NCBI RefSeq assembly: GCF_910588715.1
Contig: NZ_CAJURG010000003.1
Span: 62,001 to 126,000 of the forward strand
From: an uncultured Clostridium sp.
GTDB taxonomy: Bacteria > Bacillota > Clostridia > Clostridiales > Clostridiaceae
DNA length: 64,000 bases
Reading direction: 5' to 3'
Shown: positions 26,108 through 34,953 of the stretch, one piece after another
Layout of the letters: each line of letters opens with the position of its first letter
Position numbering within the stretch: the stretch's first letter is position 1
Position numbers and translations under genes: made by a program
Notes under the pieces: model-generated
Database searches by the model: none
Told to the model about the DNA's origin: nothing
What the model saw: the letters and a program-made list of their open reading frames with translations, nothing else

Positions 26108-28615
26108 CTAACTTTCTATTTCTCTAATTCTCTCCGTTATACTTTGTTTTGAACAAGCATTAAACACTATTGTTGGAGTTATTAAACATATAATAAATAT
26201 TATTATTGTTAAACTAATAATTGAAGTTGTCGGAAAAGTAAAAACAGCATAATCAGCAATATTTCTTGTTAAATTTGAAATTGCTAATATAATACTAGTT
26301 CCTAAAGTAGAAATTAATATGCTTGTTATTCCAGCATAATATAATCCTTCAAATACAAGCATCTTTTTAATTTGTTTCTTAGTCATTCCTATACTTTCCA
26401 TAACAGCAAGTTCTTTTAATCTTATATTAATACCTGTAATCATAACATTAATAAAATTTAAAATTCCTATTAATATTAATATAGCTGAAACACCACTACC
26501 TAGGATTTTTTGAACCATAGATGATTTATTAAATTCTTCTGTTTTAGTCGTTTTTGACTCTAAATTTAAACCTTGATTTTTTGCTATCTTTTCTAAATCT
26601 GATTTTATTTGAGGTTCATATTTTTTATCTACATTTATATTAGCAAGATAATTAACAGTATTATTATCTAAATTTTCCAAAGCTGATTCACTCATATAAA
26701 TAGTAGGTATCCCTAATGGTCTTGGTAATCCATCTGGCAAATTACTATCAAAATTAATAACTTGAGTATTATAAGTTTCTGAAACATTAGTTTTTATATT
26801 TGTAATAGTAAGCTTACCTTTTATATCTTTATAATTTTCTCCGTAATACCAATTATCTATAAGAATTAATTTACCTTCCTTAAAGGATTCTAAATCAAAC
26901 TTTTCTTTATTTTCATTATATATTTTTTCAATAATTCTATCATCTACTCCTAAAACATTAGTATCCATAAGTTCTGGATTTATCTTTATATTTTCAATAA
27001 AGTTATTAATATCTTCTTCATTTTGACCAAATCTAATGAAAGAACTTTTTAAGGCTGGTAATATTATATCTTCATTAAAACTTAATCTTAATTCTGCATA
27101 TTTAAAAACTCTTACATCATTTACACCTGACATGTTTTTAATATCATTTATTATTTCATCATCCATTTTACCTTCTACTGCACCAATATTTTGAATCTCA
27201 AAATCATTTTGAACATATCTATTAATATAATTTTCAACTTTTAAACTATCAATAAATGTATTAACACTTAAAAAAGTAATTATCCCCATAAATAATGATA
27301 AAAATACTAATATAGATCTTTTCTTATCTCTAAATACATTGTACCAAGCCATTTTATAAAGCTTACCACCATTAGTAGTATTCCTATTTTTCTTTTGCTT
27401 TTTAGGTTTACTTCCTATATACCTCATAGCTTCAATTGGAGAAATATTCCCTGCTATTTTTGCCGGTCTTCTACAGCTCAATGATACTGTTATTAAAGAA
27501 AACAATGCTGCTAAGAAAAATACTAATGGATTAAAAGATACCTCCCTAGGCATTGCTGTTTGTGATGGACCACTAAAAAATAATCCCATAACTAAAGGGA
27601 CTATACCAAAAGAAACAATTGCTCCAAATATTAATCCTAAAGGAATTCCTATTAATGAAAGTCTAAGTGATTGCCCCTTAACTATTTTCTTAATTTGTTT
27701 TGGTGATGTTCCTATTGTCTTTAATAGTCCATAAAAATTAATATCCTTTGTTACTGCAATATATAAAATATTATAAATTAATAAATATCCACTTAAAATT
27801 ATAAATGATACAATAACTAAAACTAATATTCCTGCACTTAATGCTGTATCTGATAAATCATCAATTTCATATGAATAACTAAACTCTTGATTATTATTAA
27901 GTTTAACTTCTTTATTTAATATATCTTCAGCTAAATTTTTATAACCCTTTTTCAAAGTCATTAAAATTACACCATTTTTCTCTGCTGTTAAATTGTTATC
28001 TTTAATAAAATCTTCTGAAACATAAATATATCCTGTATCTTCACTTAATCCATAAGAAGTAAACAATCCGCTTATATTAAACTCCTTATTAGTTATACTT
28101 CCATTTATTTTGCATGGAATATTTATTTTATCTCCAATTTTTAAATTACTTTTTCCAAGAAGCTCTAAAGTTAATCTTGATATCATAATATCATCTTTAT
28201 TTATCGGATAATTTCCTTCTATATCTCCAAGGGCAGGAGTTAATTGCTTTTCAAAATCATTTTTATCATGATATTCTAAATAAACTTTTGTTTTATTTTT
28301 ACTTAAACTATCTAAATCAACTCTCCCTGCTAAAATTGATATACCTGTACTTTTAAAAATATCTAAACTATTAAGTTTATTTATTTGTTCTGAAGTTGGT
28401 TTATCTAAAGAAATATCAGCTGTTGTTTTTGCTAGACGAATATTCATATTTTGATAATTCTTAACAAAACTTATTCCAATACTAAAAACCGAAGATATCA
28501 TAAAAGTTGTTAATACTATAGCAAGTATTTCAAATATATTTCTTACTTTATTTGTTTTTAAAGAACGTTTCGTTATCTTTTTAATAATTTCTTTATTATT
28601 ATTTTCAAACTTCAT
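26108..28615 (-). CDS. FtsX-type ABC transporter permease, probable antimicrobial peptide resistance
   Basis: 835 residues. An N-terminal helix (about 25-50), a long outside domain, three helices near 260-390, a KMAWYNVFRDKKRSILVFLSLFMGIITF junction that restarts the pattern, another outside domain, and three C-terminal helices. This double FtsX arrangement is used by large clostridial permeases. Together with the ATPase and an intramembrane-sensing kinase it suggests a Bce/Vra-like system that detects and removes cell-wall-acting peptides. The substrate cannot be read from sequence. Its start overlaps the ATPase stop by 1 base. Confidence 0.85.
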   Translation of the reverse strand: MKFENNNKEIIKKITKRSLKTNKVRNIFEILAIVLTTFMISSVFSIGISFVKNYQNMNIRLAKTTADISLDKPTSEQINKLNSLDIFKSTGISILAGRVDLDSLSKNKTKVYLEYHDKNDFEKQLTPALGDIEGNYPINKDDIMISRLTLELLGKSNLKIGDKINIPCKINGSITNKEFNISGLFTSYGLSEDTGYIYVSEDFIKDNNLTAEKNGVILMTLKKGYKNLAEDILNKEVKLNNNQEFSYSYEIDDLSDTALSAGILVLVIVSFIILSGYLLIYNILYIAVTKDINFYGLLKTIGTSPKQIKKIVKGQSLRLSLIGIPLGLIFGAIVSFGIVPLVMGLFFSGPSQTAMPREVSFNPLVFFLAALFSLITVSLSCRRPAKIAGNISPIEAMRYIGSKPKKQKKNRNTTNGGKLYKMAWYNVFRDKKRSILVFLSLFMGIITFLSVNTFIDSLKVENYINRYVQNDFEIQNIGAVEGKMDDEIINDIKNMSGVNDVRVFKYAELRLSFNEDIILPALKSSFIRFGQNEEDINNFIENIKINPELMDTNVLGVDDRIIEKIYNENKEKFDLESFKEGKLILIDNWYYGENYKDIKGKLTITNIKTNVSETYNTQVINFDSNLPDGLPRPLGIPTIYMSESALENLDNNTVNYLANINVDKKYEPQIKSDLEKIAKNQGLNLESKTTKTEEFNKSSMVQKILGSGVSAILILIGILNFINVMITGINIRLKELAVMESIGMTKKQIKKMLVFEGLYYAGITSILISTLGTSIILAISNLTRNIADYAVFTFPTTSIISLTIIIFIICLITPTIVFNACSKQSITERIREIES

Positions 28616-29292
28616 TATTTCTCACCTCTTACAGAAACACTACCATCTTCAATTCTTATGATTCTGTCTGCAAGCTGAGCAATTTCTTCATTATGGGTTA
28701 TCATAAGCATTGTTTGATTAAACCTTTTACTAGTTGTCTTTAAAAGCCCTATAACATCCATACTAGTTTTACTATCAAGATTTCCTGTTGGTTCATCAGC
28801 TAAAATAATACTTGGTTTTGTTGCTAGTGCCCTTGCTATAGCTACCCTTTGTTGTTGCCCGCCAGATAAATTGTTAGGCATATTAGTAAGCTTTTTGCTT
28901 AATCCTAAAATATTTATTATTGAATCTACATAATCTTTATCTATATTTAATCCATCTAACTCTATTGGAAGAACTATATTTTCATAAACATTTAATATAG
29001 GAACTAAATTATAATTTTGAAATATAAATCCTATATTTCGTCTTCTAAATATTGTAAGTTCTTCATCTTTCATTTTACTAATCATTTTTCCATTTATAAT
29101 TGTTTCTCCACTTGTCGGCGTATCAAGCCCTCCAAGCATATTTAATAAAGTAGATTTTCCACTACCTGATGTACCTATAATAGCTACAAACTCACCTTCA
29201 TTTACTTCTATACTAACATTATTTAATGCTTTAACTATATTAGGCTCTTCTCCATATACTTTAACTAAGTTTTTAGTCTTTAAAATACTCAT
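28615..29292 (-). CDS. ABC transporter ATP-binding protein (MacB/LolD-type)
   Basis: 225 residues, complete ATPase: Walker A GTSGSGKST, Q loop FQNYNLVP, signature LSGGQQQRVAIARALA, Walker B IILADEPTGNLD, switch His in LMITHNEE. It drives the FtsX permease encoded directly downstream. First gene of this two-gene operon. The Q-loop FQNYNLVP form is typical of mechanotransmission-type ATPases. Confidence 0.92.
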   Translation of the reverse strand: MSILKTKNLVKVYGEEPNIVKALNNVSIEVNEGEFVAIIGTSGSGKSTLLNMLGGLDTPTSGETIINGKMISKMKDEELTIFRRRNIGFIFQNYNLVPILNVYENIVLPIELDGLNIDKDYVDSIINILGLSKKLTNMPNNLSGGQQQRVAIARALATKPSIILADEPTGNLDSKTSMDVIGLLKTTSKRFNQTMLMITHNEEIAQLADRIIRIEDGSVSVRGEK

Positions 29293-29371
29293 TTTATCTC
29301 ACTCCATAAATAATTTGTATTTACTATAATTTGTATTTTAAATCAAACTTCTTACAATCTTATGACATAAT

Positions 29372-29404
29372 AAAAAATACCTAGCATAAAAACTAGGTAT
29401 TTTT
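29372..29404. terminator. Bidirectional terminator after the surface-protein operon
   Basis: Perfect 12-bp stem AAAAATACCTAG / CTAGGTATTTTT (29373-29384, 29393-29404), loop of 8. It lies about 80 bases after the stop of the Pro-rich anchored protein gene. Confidence 0.85.
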
Positions 29405-29482
29405 CTCTTTATCTTTTTAGTTCTTCCCATCTATATCCCCCTATCGTATGGAGAGTGTAGATATTACTCTACACTCCTACTA

Positions 29483-30451
29483 TTACTTTGTAGCTCCACA
29501 GCTACAGCTATGTCCAATTGATACTTTCTCTGTCCATGCTTCTTTATCCACAACCCATTTGTCTTCATAAACACCGTCATGCTTTATAGTATTTGTACCA
29601 ACTTGTACATTTATCCATTCGACTCTATAAGAATCGTTTTCACCATTTAACAGATGATTCTTACCATGTGCAGTGATATTATCTGTTATATCAGCACTAC
29701 AAGTATTACAAATAGCTCTATCTCTTTCTTCATAAACAGGTATACTTTCTGTCCACGGTTGTTTAATACAAACCTTTTCATAATGACCTTGTGCTTCATG
29801 ATAAACATCTTTAAACTTCTCTACCCAAGTATGAGTATGAACTGGTTTAGTTTCTACAGGTGTATTAACTACTGGTTTATTTTGTACAGGTTTACTTTCA
29901 GCAGGTTTAGTTTGCACAGGTTGCTGTACTGGCTTAGTTTCTACAGGTTGTTGAACTGGTTTAGTTTCAACTGGTGTTTTTACTACTTCTTCTTGCTTAG
30001 GTGTTTCTATAGGTTGTTCATTTTGAACCTCACCTACTGGACATTTAATTGCATCTTCTTGAACATTTTCCTCTTTAATTCTGTTATCCACTCGGATTTT
30101 TAAATCTTCTAAATTAGAATATTCTGCTTTCGCATTTTCAATATTCTTTTCATTAATAGCAATATCAAAATTACTTTTAATGTTGTTGAACTCAGACTCC
30201 TCAGCTTCGTTCATATTTTCGACTTTAATATTGTTAAAGTCCTCACTTAGGATTTTCAACTCTTGTTCGTCATTATTAACTTCTACTGCTACATTACTTT
30301 GAATTTCTTTGCTAGGTTCTTCTCTTGTGAATTGAGAAACTGCAACACCGGCTGTCCCTAATACAATTGCACATACTGCTACTAACCCTAGTAACACTTT
30401 CTTATTACCCTTTGCACTTTCTATAAGTTGTTTTAATTTTAAATTCTTCAT
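29483..30451 (-). CDS. Membrane-anchored Pro-rich surface protein with Cys-pair C-terminal domain
   Basis: About 322 residues from ATG 30451 (AAGGGGAG site upstream). One membrane helix at about 19-38 anchors it with the bulk outside. A charged helical segment to about 130 follows, then a repeat tract of ETKPVQQPV-type units about 150-215. The C-terminal domain opens HTHTWVEKFKDVYHEAQGHYEK and holds CNTCSADI and CSCGAT Cys pairs, likely a metal or disulfide module. Similar HTHTW domains are familiar at the ends of clostridial surface proteins, without known function. Last gene of a three-gene accessory operon. Confidence 0.7.
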   Translation of the reverse strand: MKNLKLKQLIESAKGNKKVLLGLVAVCAIVLGTAGVAVSQFTREEPSKEIQSNVAVEVNNDEQELKILSEDFNNIKVENMNEAEESEFNNIKSNFDIAINEKNIENAKAEYSNLEDLKIRVDNRIKEENVQEDAIKCPVGEVQNEQPIETPKQEEVVKTPVETKPVQQPVETKPVQQPVQTKPAESKPVQNKPVVNTPVETKPVHTHTWVEKFKDVYHEAQGHYEKVCIKQPWTESIPVYEERDRAICNTCSADITDNITAHGKNHLLNGENDSYRVEWINVQVGTNTIKHDGVYEDKWVVDKEAWTEKVSIGHSCSCGATK

Positions 30452-30453
30452 AA

Positions 30454-30879
30454 TTAATACTCCCCTTGTAGGTTTCTCCATATTTGTAACGGTGTCCAAC
30501 CTAATTGGTCTATAAAAATACTATTTATACCTAATAAGCCTCTCATTATAGTATCTGATTTTAATAAATTGTCTACTAGGTTATAGAAACTAATATTATA
30601 ACCTTCTATTTCTTTTTTATATTCTTTTAAGAAACTTATATAATCACCACCTCTACCACAGGAGAAACAGTTATAAACTTTTTTAACTTTATTTACTCCA
30701 AGAGAAGGTGTTTCATCAGTATGAAATGGACACTTTATTTTCAGCTCATTACCATTATCTATGCAACCTTCCAGCAAATTATTATCTGTAAAAAACTTCT
30801 CAAAAGTATAGGTTGTTTTATCATTTCTTATGTAATTAGTTACTTTATTTAAAGCTTCTTTATTAACTTGCTTTTCCAT
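30454..30879 (-). CDS. Orphan CHC2 zinc-finger protein (primase zinc-domain fragment)
   Basis: 141 residues. The centre (about 45-85) is a DnaG-type CHC2 zinc ribbon: KCPFHTDETPSLGVNK then YNCFSCGRGGDYISFLKEY, with all four zinc ligands (Cys, His, Cys, Cys). There is no primase catalytic (TOPRIM) domain; the rest is helical. Such stand-alone CHC2 proteins are usual on plasmids and conjugative elements, where they aid replication, and unusual between surface-protein genes. It could be a remnant of an integrated element or a DNA-binding regulator. Its AAGGAG site lies in a hairpin. Confidence 0.75.
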   Translation of the reverse strand: MEKQVNKEALNKVTNYIRNDKTTYTFEKFFTDNNLLEGCIDNGNELKIKCPFHTDETPSLGVNKVKKVYNCFSCGRGGDYISFLKEYKKEIEGYNISFYNLVDNLLKSDTIMRGLLGINSIFIDQLGWTPLQIWRNLQGEY

Positions 30880-30885
30880 TTAAAT

Positions 30886-30916
30886 CTCCTTTTTAGGAGG
30901 GGAGAATTAACTCCCC
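30886..30916 (-). promoter_or_regulatory. Two overlapping hairpins at the ribosome site of the CHC2 gene
   Basis: GGGGAG/CTCCCC (30899-30904 with 30911-30916) and CTCCT/AGGAG (30886-30890 with 30895-30899) share one base. The second hides the AGGAG ribosome site of the CHC2 gene. No T-run follows, so read-through from the lipoprotein gene is expected. Confidence 0.5.
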
Positions 30917-30925
30917 AATTATTTA

Positions 30926-33682
30926 TTAATCTATTATAAATTCTTGAACACCAAATATAATACCATTAGAATCTATTCTAAAATCAAACCCGTAAGCATT
31001 ATTCCATTTACTTAACATAGCATTATTATGACCTGTAGAATTTTTCCATCTAGTAAACATATCTAAGGCAACTTCTTTAGCTTCAGATTCAGTATAATAT
31101 TTCGATAAACTTATTCTATGCTGAATTATATTTTCACCACAAATATTAGACCCTTCATATTTGGAATTCATTTCCCACATGTGTAAACCATTCCATGTAT
31201 GCTCAAAATAATTATTATCTATCATATGTTGAGCCTTTTCTCTTGCACACTCTCTTGCTATACTTCTAACTTCATAAGCTTGTAATCCATTATTTGCTCT
31301 GTGTTGATTTACAAGTCTATCCATTTCAGCAACAACTATATTATTAAATTCTTTTGAAGTTGCTAACATTCCTTGGGGTTTAACTTCTTTAACAAGTACT
31401 GTAACTCTCTTAGTTGTAGTTAATCCATCAGCATCTGTTGCTGTTACATTTACATAATAAGTTCCTGCCACGCTAGGATTTACATCTCCATTAAATTTAA
31501 TTGAACTTGAAATATCAATTCCATTTGCATCTTTTGCAGTTGCTCCAATTAAATTATTTGAATAGTTATCACCTTGATTTATTTCAATTTGGTCTTTACA
31601 ATTTAAGGTAGGATTAACAGCTAGGACTTCTACATTTACAGTTATTGAAGCTTCAACTCCTTGACTATCTTGAACTTTAAATGTAGTTTGGTATTTACCA
31701 ACTCTTGTTGTATCTACTGTTGTTGTATAAGTTATCTTTGATGTTAAGTTTCCATCTTCAGCATCTGTAGCAGTTGCATTGTGTAAAGCCACATCATACT
31801 TTTGACCTTTATTAATTGTTATATCTTGAGCTACAATTACTGGTACAGAATTCTTTTTATCGTTTACAACTACAGTTAATTGTCTTGCAACTTTTGCTCC
31901 TTGGCTATCAACTGCTGTAACTGTAATTTTATAAGTTCCTACTGTATTAATATCAACAGCACCTTCAACTTTAACTTCTAGGTTTCCATCTTCTTTATCT
32001 GTAGCTGTAACCCCATGTAAGTCTATTGACCATTTATCACCTTTAACTAGGGTAACTGTTTCATGAGCAACTTCCATAGTTGGAGCTGAATTTATGTCAA
32101 CCATAACTTCATTAACTATTACTGTTAAAGTTTCTTTTGTAACTAATCCTTCAGAATCAACAACTTCTATTTCAACAAATTGAGTTCCTGCTTTTGAAGT
32201 ATCAATTGTTCCATTTACTTTTATATCTTTAATTTCTCCATCTTCTTTATCCGTAGCAGTAACTCCATGTAAACCTAAATTCCAGCTATCACCAACAACT
32301 AGGTTAACTTGTTTATCTGTAATGTTAATTACTGGTGCTGTATTTGGTTTCTTCTTTTCTAATACTGTTACTTTAAAAGTCTTCATTGAAGATGCACCTT
32401 GGCTATCTGTAACCTTAACTGTAAAATCATAAACTCCTGCAACTTGAACATTTACATCATTTTTAATAACTTCATAATCTAGGTTTCCATCTTCTTTATC
32501 TTCACATCTTATTTCTAACATTGAAATATCAAATTGTGAATATTGGTCAATTGTAACGTCATGTCCATAAATTATTGGTGCATTGTTAATTAGTCCGCCT
32601 TCAACTGTAGTATCATCTTTTATTTCTTTAACTACAACTTTAATTTCTACTGTAGTCTTTAATCCCTTTGAGTCTGTTACACTTGCAACAACTTTATATT
32701 CACCAGCTTTTGAAGTATCAACTGTGTTTTCTTCAATAACTATTTTAGATGTTAAATCTCCATCTTCTTTATCAGTTGCTTTTAATTGTAACATACTAAT
32801 ATCAAAAGCTGAACCTAATCCATTTATCTCTAAGGCATTACCTGTTATAACTGGAGCTGTATTCTCTTCAGGTTTTTGTTCAGGTTTTTCTTCAGGCTTT
32901 TGCTCAGGTTTATCTTCTGGTTTATTTGGTGTACTTGGTTTATTTGGTGTTGTTGGTTTTTGCTCTGGCTTATTTGGTGTAGTTGGTTTTTGCTCTGGCT
33001 TATTTGGTGTAGTTGGTTTTTGCTCTGGCTTAACCTCTGGCTTACTAGGTGTACTTGGTTTAGTTGGAGTTGTTGGCTTACTAGGTTTTTCAGGTTTAAC
33101 TACAACAATATTTGGATTTGATGTATCTTCACTTGTTACTGGTTTTACATAAACTGTTCCTGTAACTTCACCTGCACTTACATAAGTAGGTGTTTTATCC
33201 ATATCTGCATTATAATTATAAGCTTCTCCATCAACTTTTACATAATTTGAATGAACATAACCAACTTTATCATTTAACTCTATTTGATACCAATCTCCTG
33301 CTTTCCCTAAAACTGTTACTGTATCATCATTGTGTAACTTCTCAATAGTTTCAGCAGACTTGGTTGGTTCCGTTCTTACGTTTAAATATGTTTCAACATT
33401 TAATATTTTTCCTTGCTTCTTTTCTTTGTATTTAGTTACTACAAAAGAACCATGTTTACCTTGAATATTTTCTATTTCTAAGTTTTCTATCTCTTCATTC
33501 TTTTTATCTTCTTCTTTAAATGTTTCTTTCTCTTGTACTTTATTTGCTTCTTCCTTTTTATCATTTTTATTGTTCTCTTGCTTATTAACAGCTACAGTTT
33601 TATCTTTACAAGCTACCATTCCAGATGATACAGCTAGTACCATTCCTGTCGCTATCAATCTTCTAATTTTTTGTGCATTCAT
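30926..33682 (-). CDS. Multidomain surface lipoprotein: SH3b, six Ig-like repeats, CAP domain
   Basis: 918 residues. Signal with lipobox MVAC (Cys25), so anchored to the membrane outer face. Then a charged linker, a bacterial SH3 domain at about 91-150 (TYLNVRTEPTKSAETIEKL, WYQIE, VGYVHSNYVKV) that typically binds peptidoglycan, and a Pro-rich stalk (198-273) with three EQKPTTPNKP repeats. Six Ig-like (DUF5011 type) repeats with TDKEDG motifs run from about 276 to 780. The CAP/SCP domain closes it (VNQHRANNGLQAYEV, YFEHTW, NICGENI, GHNNAML). Probably adhesion or cell-wall interaction. First gene of the accessory operon. Confidence 0.88.
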   Translation of the reverse strand: MNAQKIRRLIATGMVLAVSSGMVACKDKTVAVNKQENNKNDKKEEANKVQEKETFKEEDKKNEEIENLEIENIQGKHGSFVVTKYKEKKQGKILNVETYLNVRTEPTKSAETIEKLHNDDTVTVLGKAGDWYQIELNDKVGYVHSNYVKVDGEAYNYNADMDKTPTYVSAGEVTGTVYVKPVTSEDTSNPNIVVVKPEKPSKPTTPTKPSTPSKPEVKPEQKPTTPNKPEQKPTTPNKPEQKPTTPNKPSTPNKPEDKPEQKPEEKPEQKPEENTAPVITGNALEINGLGSAFDISMLQLKATDKEDGDLTSKIVIEENTVDTSKAGEYKVVASVTDSKGLKTTVEIKVVVKEIKDDTTVEGGLINNAPIIYGHDVTIDQYSQFDISMLEIRCEDKEDGNLDYEVIKNDVNVQVAGVYDFTVKVTDSQGASSMKTFKVTVLEKKKPNTAPVINITDKQVNLVVGDSWNLGLHGVTATDKEDGEIKDIKVNGTIDTSKAGTQFVEIEVVDSEGLVTKETLTVIVNEVMVDINSAPTMEVAHETVTLVKGDKWSIDLHGVTATDKEDGNLEVKVEGAVDINTVGTYKITVTAVDSQGAKVARQLTVVVNDKKNSVPVIVAQDITINKGQKYDVALHNATATDAEDGNLTSKITYTTTVDTTRVGKYQTTFKVQDSQGVEASITVNVEVLAVNPTLNCKDQIEINQGDNYSNNLIGATAKDANGIDISSSIKFNGDVNPSVAGTYYVNVTATDADGLTTTKRVTVLVKEVKPQGMLATSKEFNNIVVAEMDRLVNQHRANNGLQAYEVRSIARECAREKAQHMIDNNYFEHTWNGLHMWEMNSKYEGSNICGENIIQHRISLSKYYTESEAKEVALDMFTRWKNSTGHNNAMLSKWNNAYGFDFRIDSNGIIFGVQEFIID
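32941..33030. repeat. Tandem 30-bp repeats inside the lipoprotein gene
   Basis: Three head-to-tail units (32941-32970, 32971-33000, 33001-33030) differing at one base in the first unit. They encode the EQKPTTPNKP stalk repeats and are a likely site of length variation between strains. Confidence 0.9.
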
Positions 33683-33847
33683 AATTTATCCCCCTATTAC
33701 TTTATTAAATTTATTAATTAATAAATTAACTTGAAACACAAGGAAATTCTAACAGAAAAAAAAAAATACAAATAAATGTAAACTTTTAAAAGTTAATATT
33801 TTGTAAATAATCTTTATTTTTAAACTCACTATTTTAAATCTTTAAAT

Positions 33848-33900
33848 AAAAATATTACACTATAGTTTAATAGGGGGTTATTAAACTATAGTGCAATATT
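33848..33900 (-). terminator. Strong hairpin terminator of the TauE/SafE pair
   Basis: Arms 33851-33872 and 33879-33900 pair at 21 of 22 positions around a six-base GGGGGT loop (ACCCCC on the minus strand). On the minus strand a T5 run follows directly, about 60-110 bases after the stop at 33962. Confidence 0.8.
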
Positions 33901-33961
33901 GGAAATTTAAAATTATAATTTAAATCATATTTTAAAATTATAATATCTATTAATTTTATAT

Positions 33962-34330
33962 TTATTTTTTAACTTTCTTTTGTGAAAATCCTTTTTTAAC
34001 TTCAAAGCATCCAACTAAAAATAAGAAAAATCCAAAAGCCTTTTTTAAAAATTCAGATGATAAATAATTTGCTAAAAAAGCACCTGCAATAGAACCAAGA
34101 ACCCCACATAAAGCTATAGGTATTACAAGTTTAAGTACAACATTTTTATTTTTAATATGTATTATAAGTGCAAATATTGCCATTGGTATAGAAGAAAGCA
34201 AATTAATGCTTTGTGCAATTTTAGGGTCAATATGAGTAAACATAATTAAAGCTGGTATAAGGATAGTTCCTCCTCCCATTCCCATTCCACCAATTACTCC
34301 TGCAAAAAAACCTATTATTGTATATATCAT
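33962..34330 (-). CDS. TauE/SafE half-transporter, second subunit
   Basis: 122 residues, about four membrane helices. The motif FFAGVIGGMGMGGGTILIPALI is the repeated glycine-rich motif of the TauE/SafE (anion exporter, DUF81) family, normally present twice in one protein of about 250 residues. Here each copy is its own gene. Its start overlaps the stop of the partner gene by one base (ATGA style), so the two are made together and probably pair in the membrane. Sulfite or an organosulfonate is the usual family substrate. Confidence 0.8.
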   Translation of the reverse strand: MIYTIIGFFAGVIGGMGMGGGTILIPALIMFTHIDPKIAQSINLLSSIPMAIFALIIHIKNKNVVLKLVIPIALCGVLGSIAGAFLANYLSSEFLKKAFGFFLFLVGCFEVKKGFSQKKVKK

Positions 34331-34707
34331 TAAAACACCATCCTAAATGCAGCTATTATCATTATTATTCCAAAAATTATTCTTAAAAACTTTCCAGTAA
34401 CTTTTGATAATAATTTAGCTCCTATAATTCCACCAACTATACTTCCTAGTGCAACTCTCCATGTTAATTGAAAATCATAAGTTCCCTTGTAAATATAAAT
34501 GGAAGAACTTGCCATAGTTAAAAATACAATTATAGCTAAAGCAGTTGCATGAGACTTATGCTCTTCTACTTTAAGAATATCATTTAAAATTGGTACTAAA
34601 AGAGTTCCCCCACCAGAACCAAAAGAACCATTTATAAACCCTGTAAATAAACCTATTAAAGAATTTTTTATATTAAAACATTTTTTCTTATTCTCCATAT
34701 TATTCAC
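34330..34707 (-). CDS. TauE/SafE half-transporter, first subunit
   Basis: 125 residues, about four membrane helices. SLIGLFTGFINGSFGSGGGTLLVPIL is the N-terminal copy of the TauE/SafE repeat, followed by the conserved SHATALAIIVF. The gene is preceded by TGAGGTG. It overlaps its partner downstream. Both halves keep intact, differently evolved motifs, so this is a natural split pair rather than one broken gene. Confidence 0.8.
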   Translation of the reverse strand: MNNMENKKKCFNIKNSLIGLFTGFINGSFGSGGGTLLVPILNDILKVEEHKSHATALAIIVFLTMASSSIYIYKGTYDFQLTWRVALGSIVGGIIGAKLLSKVTGKFLRIIFGIIMIIAAFRMVF

Positions 34708-34852
34708 CTCATTTTATTTTAACCAATTAATATTGTTTTAATTAAAGTAATTATTTTAATTAAAATTTCAAACTAAAATAAATATCTTTTATTTTGAAAT
34801 ATTTTGCAAAATTTAAACTTTAAAAAAATTCTGAATTTTCTTTAAGAAATCC

Positions 34853-34881
34853 TTTACAAAGCTTTTTAAATAATGTATATT
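34853..34881 (+). promoter_or_regulatory. Promoter of the second serine dehydratase operon
   Basis: TTTACA (34853-34858), 17-base spacer, TATATT (34876-34881); ATG about 72 bases downstream. The remaining upstream sequence is AT-rich with no clear operator. Confidence 0.55.
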
Positions 34882-34953
34882 GTATATTGTAATCAAGATT
34901 TGTAAAAACTAATTAATTAACATAATTAAAAAATGTAAAGGAAAGGTGATATT

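Noticed and set aside
32941..33030. Regular 30-bp repeats suggestive of CRISPR
   Set aside because: Units are contiguous without spacers and are in frame within a Pro-rich stalk.
32583..33152. 189-codon plus-strand frame opposite the lipoprotein gene
   Set aside because: Repetitive SGFCSGL composition mirrors the Pro-rich stalk read backwards; no ribosome site or promoter.
33962..34707. Frameshifted single TauE gene
   Set aside because: Each half has its own start, ribosome site and a complete repeat motif, with a stop-start overlap typical of coupled genes.
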